Positions 4,349 to 5,244 of a DNA stretch of 5,244 bases are shown here, in pieces. A program made the position numbers and the translations under genes. Each line of letters starts with the position of its first letter. Position 1 is the first letter of the stretch. The notes beneath the pieces are model-generated. The model was not told the DNA's origin. It saw nothing but the letters and a program-made list of their open reading frames with translations, and ran no database searches. Source of the DNA: Alphaproteobacteria bacterium (lineage in GTDB: Bacteria > Pseudomonadota > Alphaproteobacteria > Rhizobiales > Aestuariivirgaceae); the NCBI GenBank assembly GCA_026400595.1, contig JAPLOT010000540.1:1-5244 (forward strand). The letters run 5' to 3'.

Positions 4349-5244
4349 TCAAGCCATCGACGGCGCGGCGATGCTTGCGGCGTCGTGGATGATCCAGGTC
4401 ACGATCGGTGTGCTGCGGCCGCGCACCATGACGGTCTGGCGCTCAGCGCCCGGAACGGCGAAGTCTGCAAGGCGCATCAGGTCATCGGAGACCACGACCT
4501 CCGCATCCGATTCCTTGGCGAAGCCTTCGAGGCGGCTGGCAGTGTTGAGCGAATCGCCGATCGCCGTCAGCGTGGTGGCCTTGCCATACCCCATCTCGCC
4601 GACGATGGCATGGCCTGCGTGCAATCCCATGGCGATGCGCAGCGGCCGTTCCAGCTCGCTGCCCAGCGACGCATTGAGCCCGGCCACGCCCTTGCCGATG
4701 AGCCTGGCCGCGGCGAGCGCCTGCCGCGCCGCCAATCCTTCGTTGCCATCAAGTCCGAACAAGGCCAGTGCGCCATCGCCGATGAACTTGTCGACATGGC
4801 CGCCCGATTCCTCCACCGCGTGCCCCACCACGTCAAAGAAGCGGTTGAGGATGAAGACCGTATCGTAGGGCAGGCGGTGCTCGGCAAGAGACGTGAAGCC
4901 GCGCAGGTCGCAGAAGAGGACCGCGATCTCGCATTCGCGCCCGCCCTGCGCCAGGCTCCTGCTGAACTGCGCGAATGACTTACGTTCGTCCAGGACCAGC
5001 AGGGGCGCAACGGAAAGATGATCGACCCGCCGCAGCTGGCAGGCGAGGCGGACATTGGGCGTGGCCTTGATCCGCTTGAGCGTGGCGCGTTCCTGAGGGG
5101 TTGGTGGCGGCTGCTTCTCCAGACCCTGCAGCACGCGCAGCCGGCAGGTTGAGCAGCGTCCGCGACCGCCGCAGACCGACATGTGCGGAATTCCGCCAAT
5201 GCGGCTGGCCTCGAGCACGCTGTGCCCACGCGGCACGCTGACCA
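4349..5244 (-). CDS. Class III adenylate/guanylate cyclase with [2Fe-2S] ferredoxin domain (5' end outside window)
   Basis: This is the C-terminal part of a nucleotide cyclase, numbered here from the GTG codon at 5234-5236. That GTG is probably an internal Val, because the frame stays open to the window edge and the residues upstream (Val-Ser) continue the ferredoxin domain. The ferredoxin-type domain (about 1-80) has the plant-type cluster pattern CGGRGRCSTC (22-31) and a distant fourth cysteine in LACQL (64-68), so the ligands are Cys22, Cys28, Cys31 and Cys66. The catalytic domain (about 102-285) has both metal-binding aspartates, in FCDLRGFT (Asp110) and KFIGDGALALF (Asp154). It also has the transition-state residues in IGDSLNTASRLE (Asn231, Arg235). 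Lys150 and Asp228 sit where adenine-selecting residues are expected, which favours ATP to cAMP. Relatives with this layout carry an N-terminal multi-helix membrane anchor, presumably encoded beyond 5244. Redox control by the cluster is inferred. Confidence 0.93.
   Translation of the reverse strand, partial: VSVPRGHSVLEASRIGGIPHMSVCGGRGRCSTCRLRVLQGLEKQPPPTPQERATLKRIKATPNVRLACQLRRVDHLSVAPLLVLDERKSFAQFSRSLAQGGRECEIAVLFCDLRGFTSLAEHRLPYDTVFILNRFFDVVGHAVEESGGHVDKFIGDGALALFGLDGNEGLAARQALAAARLIGKGVAGLNASLGSELERPLRIAMGLHAGHAIVGEMGYGKATTLTAIGDSLNTASRLEGFAKESDAEVVVSDDLMRLADFAVPGAERQTVMVRGRSTPIVTWIIHDAASIAAPSMA

Noticed and set aside
4229..4978. Open frames of 249 and 208 codons on the plus strand
   Set aside because: Both are opposite-strand readings of the cyclase gene and the isomerase start, where the minus-strand proteins carry clear catalytic motifs.

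Overview
This is a GC-rich window (well above 60% by eye) from what is most likely an alphaproteobacterium, probably of the Hyphomicrobiales (rhizobia and relatives). Three things suggest this: the UvrB N-terminal extension containing GGFAEAPQAPLEG, a cupin-type phosphoglucose isomerase, and a membrane-type adenylate cyclase with a [2Fe-2S] ferredoxin domain. The taxonomic call is inference from remembered family features. No mobile element, CRISPR array, tRNA or rRNA is visible. Gene density is high and no gap between genes exceeds about 150 bases.

Layout, left to right. Positions 1-1181 hold the N-terminal 393 codons of uvrB on the minus strand; the window cuts the gene in the middle of its Walker B motif. 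A 71-base gap (1182-1252) holds two overlapping hairpins and a candidate leaderless uvrB promoter. At 1253-1896 (minus) lies a broken gene for an outer-membrane, transporter-like beta-barrel protein. Its N-terminal and C-terminal parts are intact, but they are in different reading frames and a central block of the family is missing. At 1995-2609 (minus) is a six-helix PAP2-type membrane phosphatase or phosphotransferase. A 146-base divergent region (2610-2755) follows, with a good sigma-70-type promoter for the PAP2 gene and two near-identical small palindromes.

At 2756-3724 (plus) is a PfkB-family sugar kinase, best read as a fructokinase. It runs tail-to-tail into a cupin-type glucose-6-phosphate isomerase (3721-4287, minus). 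The two stop codons share the same four bases, CTAG. Upstream of the isomerase on the same strand is the C-terminal part of a class III nucleotide cyclase with a ferredoxin domain (4349-5244), whose 5' end lies outside the window.

Functionally, the kinase and the isomerase form a short route from fructose to fructose 6-phosphate to glucose 6-phosphate, which could feed Entner-Doudoroff or pentose-phosphate metabolism. The cyclase probably couples a redox or membrane signal to cAMP. UvrB belongs to nucleotide excision repair and looks unrelated to its neighbours. I see no obviously new multi-gene system here. The points most worth checking are the decayed barrel gene whose frame now runs into uvrB, the palindrome pair in the divergent promoter, and the redox cyclase beside the sugar-phosphate genes.
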